Shown piece by piece: positions 7,037-13,578 of a DNA stretch of 49,304 nucleotides; the stretch's first letter is position 1; every line of letters starts with the position of its first letter. The stretch spans positions 1 to 49,304 of IMG/VR virus record IMGVR_UViG_3300032215_000120; one strand, 5' to 3'. Origin of the DNA: a virus. Below the pieces are notes generated by a model, which saw only the letters and a program-made list of their open reading frames with translations, was not told the DNA's origin and did no database searches. Position numbers and translations under genes: made by a program.

Positions 7037-7879
7037 TTAAGCGGCTTTCTCTGCTTTCTCAGCGCGGCGTTTCCAGTAACTTACTTGTTTCAGTAAGTCT
7101 GAATTCTTTTGTTGGTAGTCATTCCTTGATAAAGTTACGGAGCGTAATTCTCTCTCAAGACTTTCTACTTGTTTGCGTAAGCTGCCAATCGTTTCCTCAA
7201 TCTCAGCCTTGACATCTTCGTTTGCTGGCAACTGCTTGATGGCAAGCCGGTCTTTAAGATTAGCATTCTCTTGAGACATCTCATGATGCTGCGCGGCTAA
7301 CTCTTTGAGCTGATCTTCCTTGGGGTCATAAGGTGCTGGAGGCGGTGTAGTTGGGGGTGGTGGGGGCGGTGTAGTTGGCGGAGGAGCAGAGGCCCCAGGT
7401 TTAATTACTTGATCTGGCTTCTCTGGCTTTGGTGGTTGAGCAGATTTCTCCAGCTCTATTTCTTTTTTAACCCGAGTAACTGTTACATATGAACATTTGC
7501 AAATATCAGCCAACTCCCTTGATGTCTTGGTGCTTAACTCAATATCTTCTAGCGCGCGTCTAATGTTGTGTCGTATTTCTTTTGGGGTTGGCGGCATACC
7601 ATGATCATTGTTTGCGCCCAAAGAAAACACCCATGCTTTGCGTTTAGATGCGGTAACTAGATCTACATTGATATCTTTAAACCCAGCATTGTTATGGGCG
7701 TGATAGCGGTGAAACCCATCGGCCAACCAATAATGTTTGCCATCAAAGAAAACTGTTACAGGCTTTAATTCTTTACCGTCACGCAGCAATTCTGTTAAAT
7801 GATTAACCCAGTCATTTAGTATCTTTTCGCGCGGCTGGGTGTCTCCATCTAGCCTAATCTTGTCTAGTTCTAATCTCAT
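7037..7879 (-). CDS. ParB-like nuclease-domain protein with proline-rich linker and coiled coil
   Basis: 280 residues. Residues 1-90 form a ParB/sulfiredoxin-like domain with TQPRE (14-18) and the signature DGFHRYHA (54-61). A helix-turn-helix follows near 118-141 (SRELADICKCSYVTVTRVKK). A low-complexity Pro/Thr segment (about 149-184) leads to a charged coiled coil to the end. In phages such proteins can cleave DNA or act as regulators. Strong ribosome-binding site AAAGGAAAG and ATGA overlap with the upstream gene. No ParA partner is visible, so a partition role is not supported. Confidence 0.75.
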   Translation of the reverse strand: MRLELDKIRLDGDTQPREKILNDWVNHLTELLRDGKELKPVTVFFDGKHYWLADGFHRYHAHNNAGFKDINVDLVTASKRKAWVFSLGANNDHGMPPTPKEIRHNIRRALEDIELSTKTSRELADICKCSYVTVTRVKKEIELEKSAQPPKPEKPDQVIKPGASAPPPTTPPPPPPTTPPPAPYDPKEDQLKELAAQHHEMSQENANLKDRLAIKQLPANEDVKAEIEETIGSLRKQVESLERELRSVTLSRNDYQQKNSDLLKQVSYWKRRAEKAEKAA

Positions 7880-8106
7880 TTTCTTTCCTTTAGTTTGTTA
7901 TAAATATCTCTGGCTTTAATCCATCGCTGGATGACTACTCCGCGTTCTTTCCGTTTCTTCGGGTGGTTGTGCTGAGCCCACGATAAAAATGCATTGCGCT
8001 CCGCATCCCACTCCGTTTTCCACTTAGCCTCATGAACCCGCAGATTCAATACGGCCGCCATGTAGTCGTTGTATGCCTCATCCAAGGCTGCTTTCTTTGT
8101 TTTCAC
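7876..8106 (-). CDS. Small basic hypothetical protein
   Basis: 76 residues from a GTG at 8106 with AGGAGG 11 bases upstream. It is rich in Lys, Trp and Arg (HPKKRKERGVVIQRWIKARD), so nucleic-acid binding is plausible. It overlaps the upstream gene by 29 bases and the ParB-like gene by ATGA. Confidence 0.55.
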   Translation of the reverse strand: MKTKKAALDEAYNDYMAAVLNLRVHEAKWKTEWDAERNAFLSWAQHNHPKKRKERGVVIQRWIKARDIYNKLKERK

Positions 8107-8260
8107 TGTTATCTACCCCTCCTTTAATAATGGGTGATTGTTTTATTGCTTCGTACTTAGCTTCTTCGTAGCCTATTTCATAAGCGTGTGTAGCTAAAGA
8201 CACGGCCTTCTCATCTATGCCTGTTATTCGTAACAAGGCAATCCATTCTTCTTTTTTCAT
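8078..8260 (-). CDS. Small hypothetical protein
   Basis: 60 residues, helical at the N-terminus, with a low-complexity Ser/Asn/Lys tail. The ATG follows AAGGACTAGCA. It lies directly after the small membrane protein gene. No family recognised. Confidence 0.5.
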   Translation of the reverse strand: MKKEEWIALLRITGIDEKAVSLATHAYEIGYEEAKYEAIKQSPIIKGGVDNSENKESSLG

Positions 8261-8262
8261 TG

Positions 8263-8361
8263 CTAGTCCTTACTTAACATAAATATTGCTACGGCAACGA
8301 TCACTACGACCACGCCCCCTAAACACATCAGCATTACTGCCCAAGCTATTGTTTCAAGCAT
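8263..8361 (-). CDS. 32-residue single-helix membrane peptide
   Basis: 32 residues, nearly all one hydrophobic helix (about residues 5-28, with GGVVVVIVAVAIF) and a KD end. It starts inside the end of the GIY-YIG gene (8-base overlap) and its stop is 2 bases from the next start, so it sits in a coupled chain. Too short for most gene finders. Role unknown. Confidence 0.5.
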   Translation of the reverse strand: MLETIAWAVMLMCLGGVVVVIVAVAIFMLSKD

Positions 8362-8887
8362 TGCTTTTCCCTATAAGTTTTTGTAAAGAAATTGGTGCGC
8401 GTTTTGCACCATGGACATAATCGCCGTTGAGTGGTGGGCGAAAGATATGGATATACAGCGATTCAAGGCCATCAAGAGCCTCGAAGTCGCAAGGTATAAA
8501 TGCAAAGTTGTTAAATTCTTTGTCGTGGTGGGCGGTTATTCTCGCGTACACATTTGTTGACTGGCCAACATAAATAATCTTGTCATCATTGATTAAAAAA
8601 TATACGCCAGAAGCAGCCGCCCAAGGTGCGGAGCTTTTAATAATGTCTTCCTCTGTTAACAGCGCTTTGTTAGATAGAGACATGGACACTTTGTTTACCA
8701 GCTCATGTCTTTCCAAGCTGGCTAATTTATCTTGCAATCGGCGAACCTCGCACAAAAGAACATCACGCAATTCCATTTTTTGCCGTTCTATTTCTTTGCG
8801 CTCTTCAGTATTTTTCTTGCGCGTGGCCACTGACTTGGCTGCAATAGCTTTACGCTCTTCTGGAGTTCTTTGTTTCATCCAGTTCAT
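8354..8887 (-). CDS. GIY-YIG endonuclease-domain protein
   Basis: 177 residues. The first 60 are a charged helix with a TPEERKAIAAKSVATRKK stretch that resembles the DNA-binding repeats seen beside homing or GIY-YIG nucleases. The nuclease core follows: GVYF (94-97), IIYVGQSTNV (104-113), catalytic-type Arg at 116, Glu near 142, and PPLN with Asn at 154. All main GIY-YIG positions appear present. It may be a free-standing mobile-type or host-DNA-degrading nuclease. No intron is seen nearby. ATGA overlap with the upstream gene. Confidence 0.75.
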   Translation of the reverse strand: MNWMKQRTPEERKAIAAKSVATRKKNTEERKEIERQKMELRDVLLCEVRRLQDKLASLERHELVNKVSMSLSNKALLTEEDIIKSSAPWAAASGVYFLINDDKIIYVGQSTNVYARITAHHDKEFNNFAFIPCDFEALDGLESLYIHIFRPPLNGDYVHGAKRAPISLQKLIGKSNA

Positions 8888-9099
8888 GCGTCTTTGCTTC
8901 CTAGTTGTTTGGCTATTTCCTCAAGACGGCGAATGCGCTGGCGGTTGTATTCGACTACGCTAGTTGCGTACTCAAGGGATTTTTCACCTTGCATCTTTGC
9001 CAGCTGTGCATCACGCATCTCGATGTCAATGATTTCCAACATCGTTCTCGGGCGCAACATATCTCTAATGAATGCGATTAATGTTTCTCGTTTAGTCAT
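8884..9099 (-). CDS. Small helical hypothetical protein
   Basis: 71 residues from the ATG at 9099, chosen because AAGGAG lies 7 bases upstream; the longer open frame runs into the preceding gene without a ribosome-binding site. It is helical and charged (RMRDAQLAKMQGEK-like coiled pattern) and may oligomerise. Function unknown. Confidence 0.55.
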   Translation of the reverse strand: MTKRETLIAFIRDMLRPRTMLEIIDIEMRDAQLAKMQGEKSLEYATSVVEYNRQRIRRLEEIAKQLGSKDA

Positions 9100-9622
9100 G
9101 CTTTCTCCTTGTTTGTTTATATTTTTCCAGTGCTGCTGCACGCGCTTCTCTCCATCTTGCTTGCTCCTTTCGTAATTCAATTTCTTTCTCTGATGTTGTT
9201 TTGTATCTGCCAATCAACACTCCAAGTATGTCTACACGATTTGGGTGTCTTAAGGTACGCAAACCCTTGACTTCAATTTGTCTGATGCGTTCGCGTGTTA
9301 GATCAAGCGTCTTGCCAACCTCTTCCAATGTGTAGTCGCTATCAAGTCCAATACCAAACCTCATACGCAAAACTTTTATTGCTTTTGGGGTTAATGTTTC
9401 AAGCACATCAGCAACAACAGTAACCATTTCTTTCTTGAACAGTTCTTCTTCGGGGTCAACATATTCAAGATATTCAAACGGGGGGCATGGCAACTCTGGC
9501 ATACTTTCATCGCGTAAATAACCGTTGTAGTAATACGCTTGACGCAACTCATCACTTGCACCCACAAGAGTGCCGTACGGAATGGTTTGCCCTTTGTTTA
9601 TCTTGCCGTAGGGTCTAGGCAC
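9092..9622 (-). CDS. Sigma-70 region-4-only protein
   Basis: 176 residues from a GTG at 9622, chosen because AGGAG lies 8 bases upstream and it overlaps the preceding stop; an ATG 16 codons earlier has a poorly spaced site. Residues about 75-130 are a nearly canonical RpoD region 4: VLRMRFGIGLDSDYTLEEVG, then TRERIRQIE and LRTLRHPNR, the -35 recognition helix-turn-helix. Regions 1-3 are absent. The N-terminal 70 residues are unrelated to sigma and the C-terminus is a charged helix. It could redirect host polymerase or compete for -35 recognition. It cannot act as a full sigma factor by itself. Confidence 0.8.
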   Translation of the reverse strand: MPRPYGKINKGQTIPYGTLVGASDELRQAYYYNGYLRDESMPELPCPPFEYLEYVDPEEELFKKEMVTVVADVLETLTPKAIKVLRMRFGIGLDSDYTLEEVGKTLDLTRERIRQIEVKGLRTLRHPNRVDILGVLIGRYKTTSEKEIELRKEQARWREARAAALEKYKQTRRKHD

Positions 9623-9800
9623 TGTTCTTCTCCTGATCAATCGTGTGCTTTTGTTCCGTGATTTCTTCATCCTTCACCCACAATTTAATGAGCGTAAGGC
9701 CGCCTGCTTTGCTATCAATCATTACTGGACGGCCTCTCCATGTAGTTACAGGCTTGTCAAAGTAATTAAGAAACGCATCTTTTAATTCTTCTCTTTTCAT
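9615..9800 (-). CDS. Small hypothetical protein
   Basis: 61 residues. The ATG follows ATAAGGAGAAGAACAC, a strong ribosome-binding site shared in form with the genes around it. The middle is beta-rich (TTWRGRPVMIDSKAGGLTLI). It overlaps the sigma-like gene by 8 bases. Unknown function. Confidence 0.55.
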   Translation of the reverse strand: MKREELKDAFLNYFDKPVTTWRGRPVMIDSKAGGLTLIKLWVKDEEITEQKHTIDQEKNSA

Positions 9801-9812
9801 GTGTTCTTCTCC

Positions 9813-9887
9813 TTATCTGTTTATTGCCCATATAAAAAAACCAATCATAAAAAACAAAAAAGCGTTGTTTAAAACATCCACTGTCAT
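9813..9887 (-). CDS. 24-residue membrane peptide
   Basis: 24 residues with a single hydrophobic helix (FLFFMIGFFIWAI) and an NR end. It has a strong ribosome-binding site (AAGGAGAAGAACGC) and an ATGA overlap with the upstream gene, and is spaced 13 bases from the next. It is the shortest likely gene in the window. Function unknown. Confidence 0.45.
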   Translation of the reverse strand: MTVDVLNNAFLFFMIGFFIWAINR

Positions 9888-10165
9888 GCGTTCTTCTCCT
9901 TTAGTTTGGCTTCTATGTCTCTAACCATTTCAAATATAGTTGAGCGCCCAGCCCCCGTCTGAAAATCTTCCCAGTCCCAGTAGCCCTCAACTTCCTCATC
10001 CGTCAGCCCAACCCAAGGCTTCTTGTAGTCTTGGATGTCATCGTCATCTTCATCTTCAATCATGGTTTCCTTTCTTGGCAACGGATGCCCCGCTAGTCTG
10101 TATGCTTCCTCACGCCAATTCTGTGCGCGTTTCTTGTTGTACTCGCAGTGTGGGCAGTCAGTCAT
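9884..10165 (-). CDS. Acidic protein with N-terminal CxxC
   Basis: 93 residues from the ATG at 10165, which has TTGGAG upstream and overlaps the preceding stop by 8 bases; the longer open frame is unlikely. It begins MTDCPHCEYNKKRAQNW, a half zinc-knuckle, then a very acidic run (EDEDDDD) and an aromatic stretch. No family recognised. Confidence 0.55.
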   Translation of the reverse strand: MTDCPHCEYNKKRAQNWREEAYRLAGHPLPRKETMIEDEDDDDIQDYKKPWVGLTDEEVEGYWDWEDFQTGAGRSTIFEMVRDIEAKLKEKNA

Positions 10166-10442
10166 TGTTCTTCTCCAATGGTGGCGTACAAGTGTGAATA
10201 TGCCCATCGAAAAGGTACTTGCCACAGCGTTGGCAGAAGTTGCGCTCCGCCTCCAACTTAGCCAGTCGGTCACCCATCTCACGTATTAGCGTCCGAGCCA
10301 GTGCTAGTTCATCAGACAGCCTTAGATAGTCATCCATTGAGATAGACATGAAAGGAACATGGGGCTTCATGTTTCGGATGTACTCTTGCTTGATGCGAGA
10401 CTCCATCTCTACGCGAGTAAATTCTTCGTCTTCTGGCGTCAT
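10158..10442 (-). CDS. Small protein with C-terminal zinc-binding motif
   Basis: 94 residues. A helical central part (about 40-67) is followed by CQRCGKYLFDGHIHTC, a CxxC plus His/Cys pair that probably binds zinc. ATGA overlap with the upstream gene. Members of this operon repeatedly carry such mini zinc ribbons. Function unknown. Confidence 0.6.
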   Translation of the reverse strand: MTPEDEEFTRVEMESRIKQEYIRNMKPHVPFMSISMDDYLRLSDELALARTLIREMGDRLAKLEAERNFCQRCGKYLFDGHIHTCTPPLEKNND

Positions 10443-10639
10443 TCATCCCTCGCTTCCATCATGGCGTCTGCCACTAAGTACGCTACTTTTGCCGCACTTA
10501 AGTACGTATCACTGCACCATGACAGTTCAGAACCAGTCATGTACGCTTGCATGGCTTTCGCCGCAAAGTAATCACGCAACGTCATGCCGTCTTGGCCTTC
10601 GTATTCATCGTTACCCTGAAGTGGAAATGCTTGTGTCAT
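10439..10639 (-). CDS. Small hypothetical protein
   Basis: 66 residues, including GMTLRDYFAAKAMQAYMTG and a second helix (AAKVAYLVADAMMEAR). This two-helix pattern is common in small phage proteins placed beside replication genes, with no known role. ATGA overlaps on both sides. Confidence 0.65.
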   Translation of the reverse strand: MTQAFPLQGNDEYEGQDGMTLRDYFAAKAMQAYMTGSELSWCSDTYLSAAKVAYLVADAMMEARDE

Positions 10640-10782
10640 GGTTCGCTCCTTTCAATAGTTTCTCTGTGGCCACATGTGTCGCAGAACCAATACGACCAAT
10701 GCGGTTGTGTTGCTAACTCTCCGTTACAGACAGGACAAGTAGGTTGCTCGTCGTCGTCTATCTCGTCATCAGAATATACCAT
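10636..10782 (-). CDS. Small zinc-ribbon protein, first gene of the leftward operon
   Basis: 48 residues. A very acidic start (SDDEIDDDEQ) is followed by CPVCNGEL and, after an aromatic stretch, CDTCGH, a complete four-Cys zinc ribbon. The ATG has GAGGTG upstream. Zinc ribbons of this size often touch RNA polymerase or nucleic acid, but no specific family is recognised. It is the first gene after the long non-coding region. Confidence 0.6.
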   Translation of the reverse strand: MVYSDDEIDDDEQPTCPVCNGELATQPHWSYWFCDTCGHRETIERSEP

Positions 10783-10815
10783 ATATGCACCTCATGAAAA
10801 AGTTAAAAGTCATCT

Positions 10816-10985
10816 GTGATATCACCAAGTCTGAACCCTCTTACCCGTTGACCCTCCCTCCCAGAGGAGGCGGGCCAAGGCTCTTTATCAGCGAGCATTG
10901 CCAAGTTTTTAAGTTGACTATCGGACTGCCAATCCGCCTCCCTTGCACTGTGAGTGCATCCATGGGGTATGTGTAACAAGTTACA
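10816..10985. promoter_or_regulatory. Cluster of palindromes upstream of the leftward early operon
   Basis: Three perfect palindromes stand within 170 bases: GTGATATCAC (10816-10825), TGCACT-GTG-AGTGCA (10944-10958) and TGTAAC-AA-GTTACA (10972-10985). A CCTCC-CAGA-GGAGG hairpin lies at 10857-10870. They are 34 to 203 bases upstream of the first gene of the minus-strand operon, a usual place for operators. A weak promoter-like pair (TTGGTG, 16 nt, TTAACT on the minus strand) overlaps the first palindrome. Binding proteins are unknown. Confidence 0.4.
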
Positions 10986-11115
10986 TCGCTGTTTATTCTT
11001 TTCGATTTCTCTACTCAGAGGTGCGGGTCACACCGAGGTTCCGTGTTTTCTTCCGCGCAGCCCATACAGGCTCTTACTAACGTGCGGAGTACGGTTGTAG
11101 TAGGTAGTACAGGCG

Positions 11116-11236
11116 TAAAAAAGCCGCTTACAACTGCGTCCGGTAGGAACTTTATCTAAAAGCACCACTCTGGCTCTTAGATAAAGCGGAACGCATGTGT
11201 AAACGGCTTTAACTTCTGTTACTTCCTACGGCAACG
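11116..11236 (-). ncRNA. Candidate structured small RNA with pseudoknot and intrinsic terminator
   Basis: A long hairpin is formed by four helices: 11120-11126 with 11204-11210 (7 bp), 11128-11132 with 11198-11202 (5 bp), 11135-11142 with 11187-11195 (8 bp with one bulged base), and 11150-11159 with 11177-11186 (10 bp). On the minus strand it ends in GGCTTTTTT, as in an intrinsic terminator. The 7-nt bulge at 11143-11149 is exactly complementary to the leader at 11223-11229, which suggests a pseudoknot or a switch. A promoter-like element lies just upstream. The expected RNA is about 120 nt. No known family was recognised; existence of the transcript is inferred. Confidence 0.6.
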
Positions 11237-11242
11237 GTTTGG

Positions 11243-11270
11243 ATTATACACAAATATTTGAAGTTGGCAA
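11243..11270 (-). promoter_or_regulatory. Promoter for the candidate small RNA
   Basis: On the minus strand TTGCCA (11265-11270), a 16-nt spacer and a perfect TATAAT (11243-11248). Transcription would start near 11236 and meet the hairpin and T run ending near 11116. It is the best sigma-70-like promoter seen in the non-coding region. Confidence 0.55.
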
Positions 11271-11276
11271 CACGTT

Positions 11277-11570
11277 CACATAAAGCAGTGTATTTAGACT
11301 TGCACAACACAAAAAAAGTGCTACGGCGCTAACCCGTATTACGTGCTACCAACACGGCTGGAGACTACTGACTCTCTATGCTATGTGCATAGCGTCAAAC
11401 ACAATCCCCATGCGTGTTAGTCGTTGGGATTCCACCAACGCCCTCTTCGCTTTAACGCCTGCGAGTCCAAGGCGGTTAGTAGCTCACATCAAGCAGTGTT
11501 TTTTTTAACTTCATAGAAAGGACCAAACAAACAACGGCGCTAACCCGCTGCACCACCAACGACTTAACTA
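11277..11570. repeat. Pair of diverged direct repeats
   Basis: Unit A (about 11277-11360) and unit B (about 11485-11566) share, in order, CACATMAAGCAGTGT (11277-11291 and 11485-11499), ACGGCGCTAACCCG (11323-11336 and 11534-11547) and ACCAAC (near 11349 and 11554). The spacing between the first two blocks is 46 and 49 bases. Conservation in blocks with variable sequence between looks like selected binding or RNA elements. Each middle block can form a small hairpin (TACGG with CCGTA in unit A). Confidence 0.5.
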
Positions 11571-11574
11571 TATC

Positions 11575-11603
11575 AAAAAAAATCCCCAGCACATGCTAGG
11601 GAT
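11575..11603 (-). terminator. Intrinsic terminator of the RuvC-like gene
   Basis: On the minus strand the arms ATCCCTAGCA and TGCTGGGGAT (11594-11603 and 11582-11591) form a stem with one G-U pair, followed directly by eight T (A run 11575-11582 on the plus strand). It lies 32 bases after the RuvC stop. It separates RuvC transcription from the non-coding region. Confidence 0.75.
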
Positions 11604-11634
11604 AAGTACGGCAACTGCGGTTGATCGTACGAGA

Positions 11635-12099
11635 TTATTCTACCCCGTAGTAAGCAATCAGAGCTGCATCAGCAAGTGCTTGGCCAGCGCCCTTTTTGTC
11701 TAGCTCCCTCCACTCTGGCCACATCTGGATAGCCCGTGATCTTGAGGCGTCCTTATCCGAGCCGATAAGACCAGCGCGCTTCTTCCATGCTTGGGGTGTA
11801 ACAAGTTCCACTCTCATCTCAAACGCCCCCAGTACGCCGGCGATTACTCCGCAGGAATGACCAAAGCTAAACATCGATGAAACCCCCTGTCCTGGCATAG
11901 CCCCCACCTGTTCCACATAGACTTCTGTAGGGACAAGACTGCTGGAATAAGGCCTGATCATGGCAGCTAGCGCGCTTGCATTTACTCTGCTGGTTGAGCC
12001 AATCTTCATCACAGGCATACGATAAGACTCAGCTGGATGGCCGTTGTACAACACAACAATAGCGCCCGATACGCCTGGGTCGATACCTATTTTTCTCAT
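11635..12099 (-). CDS. RuvC-like Holliday junction resolvase
   Basis: 154 residues, close to the size of RuvC. The RNase H-like fold is shown by KIGIDPGVSGAI (catalytic Asp 7), VYVEQVGAMPGQG (Glu 63), the SMFSFG segment typical of the phage branch, and ALADAALIA near the end (Asp 144). It would cut four-way junctions and branched DNA before packaging. It stands alone on the minus strand, back to back with the PD-(D/E)XK/ERF operon at 12187 and closed by its own terminator. Confidence 0.85.
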   Translation of the reverse strand: MRKIGIDPGVSGAIVVLYNGHPAESYRMPVMKIGSTSRVNASALAAMIRPYSSSLVPTEVYVEQVGAMPGQGVSSMFSFGHSCGVIAGVLGAFEMRVELVTPQAWKKRAGLIGSDKDASRSRAIQMWPEWRELDKKGAGQALADAALIAYYGVE

Positions 12100-12124
12100 A
12101 TTTTCCCTTAGTGATTAAAAATAC

Positions 12125-12154
12125 TTGCAAGACATGATAGAACATGGGTACAAT
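12125..12154 (+). promoter_or_regulatory. Promoter-like element for the recombination operon
   Basis: TTGCAA (12125-12130), an 18-nt spacer and TACAAT (12149-12154), 33 bases before the GTG start at 12187. The 87-base gap between divergent genes is a natural place for promoters in both directions. TTGCAA is itself a palindrome. Confidence 0.45.
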
Positions 12155-12186
12155 GTGTTGCCATTCTACTTCAACGGAGAAAATGT

Positions 12187-13068
12187 GTGATTATCACCAA
12201 CAAGTTTAATTTGCCTCAGACCTTCGTGAACATCATGAAGCGTCCTACCTACTCTAAAGGCAGAGCACATCTCTCTGCCACAGAGATCATTAATAGCCCG
12301 CGCATTGTGCTCCTACGCAAGAAGTACGAAGACAAGATTGAATCAGATGTAACAGAAATGGTCTGGTCTATCTTTGGAACAGCGATCCACGGCGTCCTCG
12401 AGCACGGCAAAGACGAGAACCACCTAGTCGAGGAGCGCATCAGCACAACCTTGGATGGTTGGAACATCTCAGGCGCCATCGACCTACAGATCGTCAACGA
12501 AGACGGCTCTATCACCATCAACGACTACAAGACTTGCGCCGCTTGGTCTGTGATGAATGAGAAGATTGACTGGGAATACCAGCTCAACATTTATGCATGG
12601 CTGGTTGAGAAGGTTAAGCAGACGCCAGTAACGAAGCTCGAGATCGTGGCCGTAATACGCGATTGGAGCCGCCGTGATGCCGCGGTCAAGCAGAACTACC
12701 CAGACGCCCCAATCAAGGTCATACCGATCAATCTATGGCCTTTTGAGCAACGTGAGAAGTTCATCCAAGACAGGATCACAGAACACTCTAACGCCCTGTT
12801 TGAATCAGAGACTGGTGAGGAGCTGCCACCCTGTACTCCAGAGCAGATGTGGGAGAAGCCAACCAGTTACGCCGTCAAGAAGATTGGCGGGCTAAAGGCT
12901 AGGAACATTTGCCAAACCAAGGAAGAGGCAAGCGCCAAGCTGGCTGAGTACGGCAAAGACTATGAGATGGAAGTACGCCCAGGGGAGAGAACCCGCTGCG
13001 CTAACTTCTGTTCTGTTCGCCCGTTTTGCTCACAGTGGGAAGAGTATGTTCAACAACAGCGCACCTGA
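12187..13068 (+). CDS. PD-(D/E)XK nuclease of the RecB/Cas4-like type
   Basis: 293 residues from a GTG with CGGAG upstream. Motifs: FGTAIHGVLE (His 68), SGAIDLQIV (Asp 99), INDYKTC (Asp 113, Lys 115) and YQLNIYAWL (Gln 132). The C-terminus holds CANFCSVRPFC which, with an upstream Cys, could bind an iron-sulfur cluster as in AddB/Cas4 nucleases. It would resect DNA ends to make 3' overhangs for the ERF annealing protein encoded 2 kb downstream. First gene of the rightward recombination operon. Confidence 0.8.
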   Translation: MIITNKFNLPQTFVNIMKRPTYSKGRAHLSATEIINSPRIVLLRKKYEDKIESDVTEMVWSIFGTAIHGVLEHGKDENHLVEERISTTLDGWNISGAIDLQIVNEDGSITINDYKTCAAWSVMNEKIDWEYQLNIYAWLVEKVKQTPVTKLEIVAVIRDWSRRDAAVKQNYPDAPIKVIPINLWPFEQREKFIQDRITEHSNALFESETGEELPPCTPEQMWEKPTSYAVKKIGGLKARNICQTKEEASAKLAEYGKDYEMEVRPGERTRCANFCSVRPFCSQWEEYVQQQRT

Positions 13069-13222
13069 TTGTCAAAAGATATGGAGGTCCCATGGATGGC
13101 GGCCTCCGACAGAGTACAGGACGGATTACCTGTTCTTACACAAGTGGGGGACCAAGCTAAATGGAAAACCTAAACGCAAACCTGGCCGTAAAGGGTCACG
13201 AAAACATGGAGTAAAAAAATGA
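13046..13222 (+). CDS. Small very basic protein
   Basis: 58 residues from the ATG at 13046 (GGAAGAG upstream), inside the end of the nuclease gene. The last 20 residues are a Lys/Arg/Gly tail (GKPKRKPGRKGSRKHGVKK) that would bind nucleic acid. The N-terminal part has aromatic residues (WRSHGWRPP). The stop overlaps the next start. No family recognised. Confidence 0.6.
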   Translation: MFNNSAPDCQKIWRSHGWRPPTEYRTDYLFLHKWGTKLNGKPKRKPGRKGSRKHGVKK

Positions 13223-13578
13223 TTGAATTAGAACTAACCAAAGCCGAAGCTCTCTTGTATATGGAACTGATCAGGCAAAACACCGACGATCTACTTGAGC
13301 AAATTTCGCAAGAATTGGATGAACAAATTACTCTTGCAGAAATGAGTGAGACTGCTCAAGAGAACTATCAAATTAACTTGAAGAAAGAAGCCAGCAAAGT
13401 ACCTGACCTAGAGGCTGAGATTAAGCAACTACAAGCAAAGATAGACTCAATGAATATGTCATCTAAGTTGAACAAGATTAAGTTTCCAAAAATTAATCTA
13501 GACCTTGCCCCAAACGGTTACAAGAAAGACGGCACACCTAAAAAGCGTACTGGGCGCCCAGCAAAAGCGCCGTTCTAA
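13219..13578 (+). CDS. Coiled-coil protein with AT-hook-like tail
   Basis: 119 residues. Residues 1-80 are a charged helix with coiled-coil character (DLEAEIKQLQAKIDSMN). The C-terminus reads KKDGTPKKRTGRPAK, in which GRP flanked by basic residues resembles an AT-hook. GGAGTAAAAAA precedes the start. The stop and the next start share TAATG. DNA binding is inferred. Confidence 0.6.
   Translation: MIELELTKAEALLYMELIRQNTDDLLEQISQELDEQITLAEMSETAQENYQINLKKEASKVPDLEAEIKQLQAKIDSMNMSSKLNKIKFPKINLDLAPNGYKKDGTPKKRTGRPAKAPF

Larger units (their letters stand above)
10783..11634. other. 852-bp non-coding regulatory region
   Basis: No convincing gene is seen on either strand; the one open frame on the plus strand (10785-10976) lacks a ribosome-binding site. 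The region holds, from left to right, several palindromes (10816-10985), a long imperfect hairpin ending in a T run on the minus strand (11116-11210), a promoter-like element (11243-11270), two diverged direct repeats (11277 onward and 11485 onward), small hairpins at 11380-11393 and 11422-11440, and the RuvC terminator (11575-11603). Either a leftward control region, a replication origin or an RNA-coding locus would fit. Confidence 0.7.

Noticed and set aside
10785-10976. Plus-strand open frame of 63 codons in the non-coding region
   Set aside because: No ribosome-binding site, wrong orientation for both neighbours, and it covers palindromes with unusual composition.
11380-11530. tRNA-like gene
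   Set aside because: Hairpins at 11380-11393 and 11422-11440 do not form a cloverleaf, and no TTCRA loop or CCA-ended acceptor stem is found.
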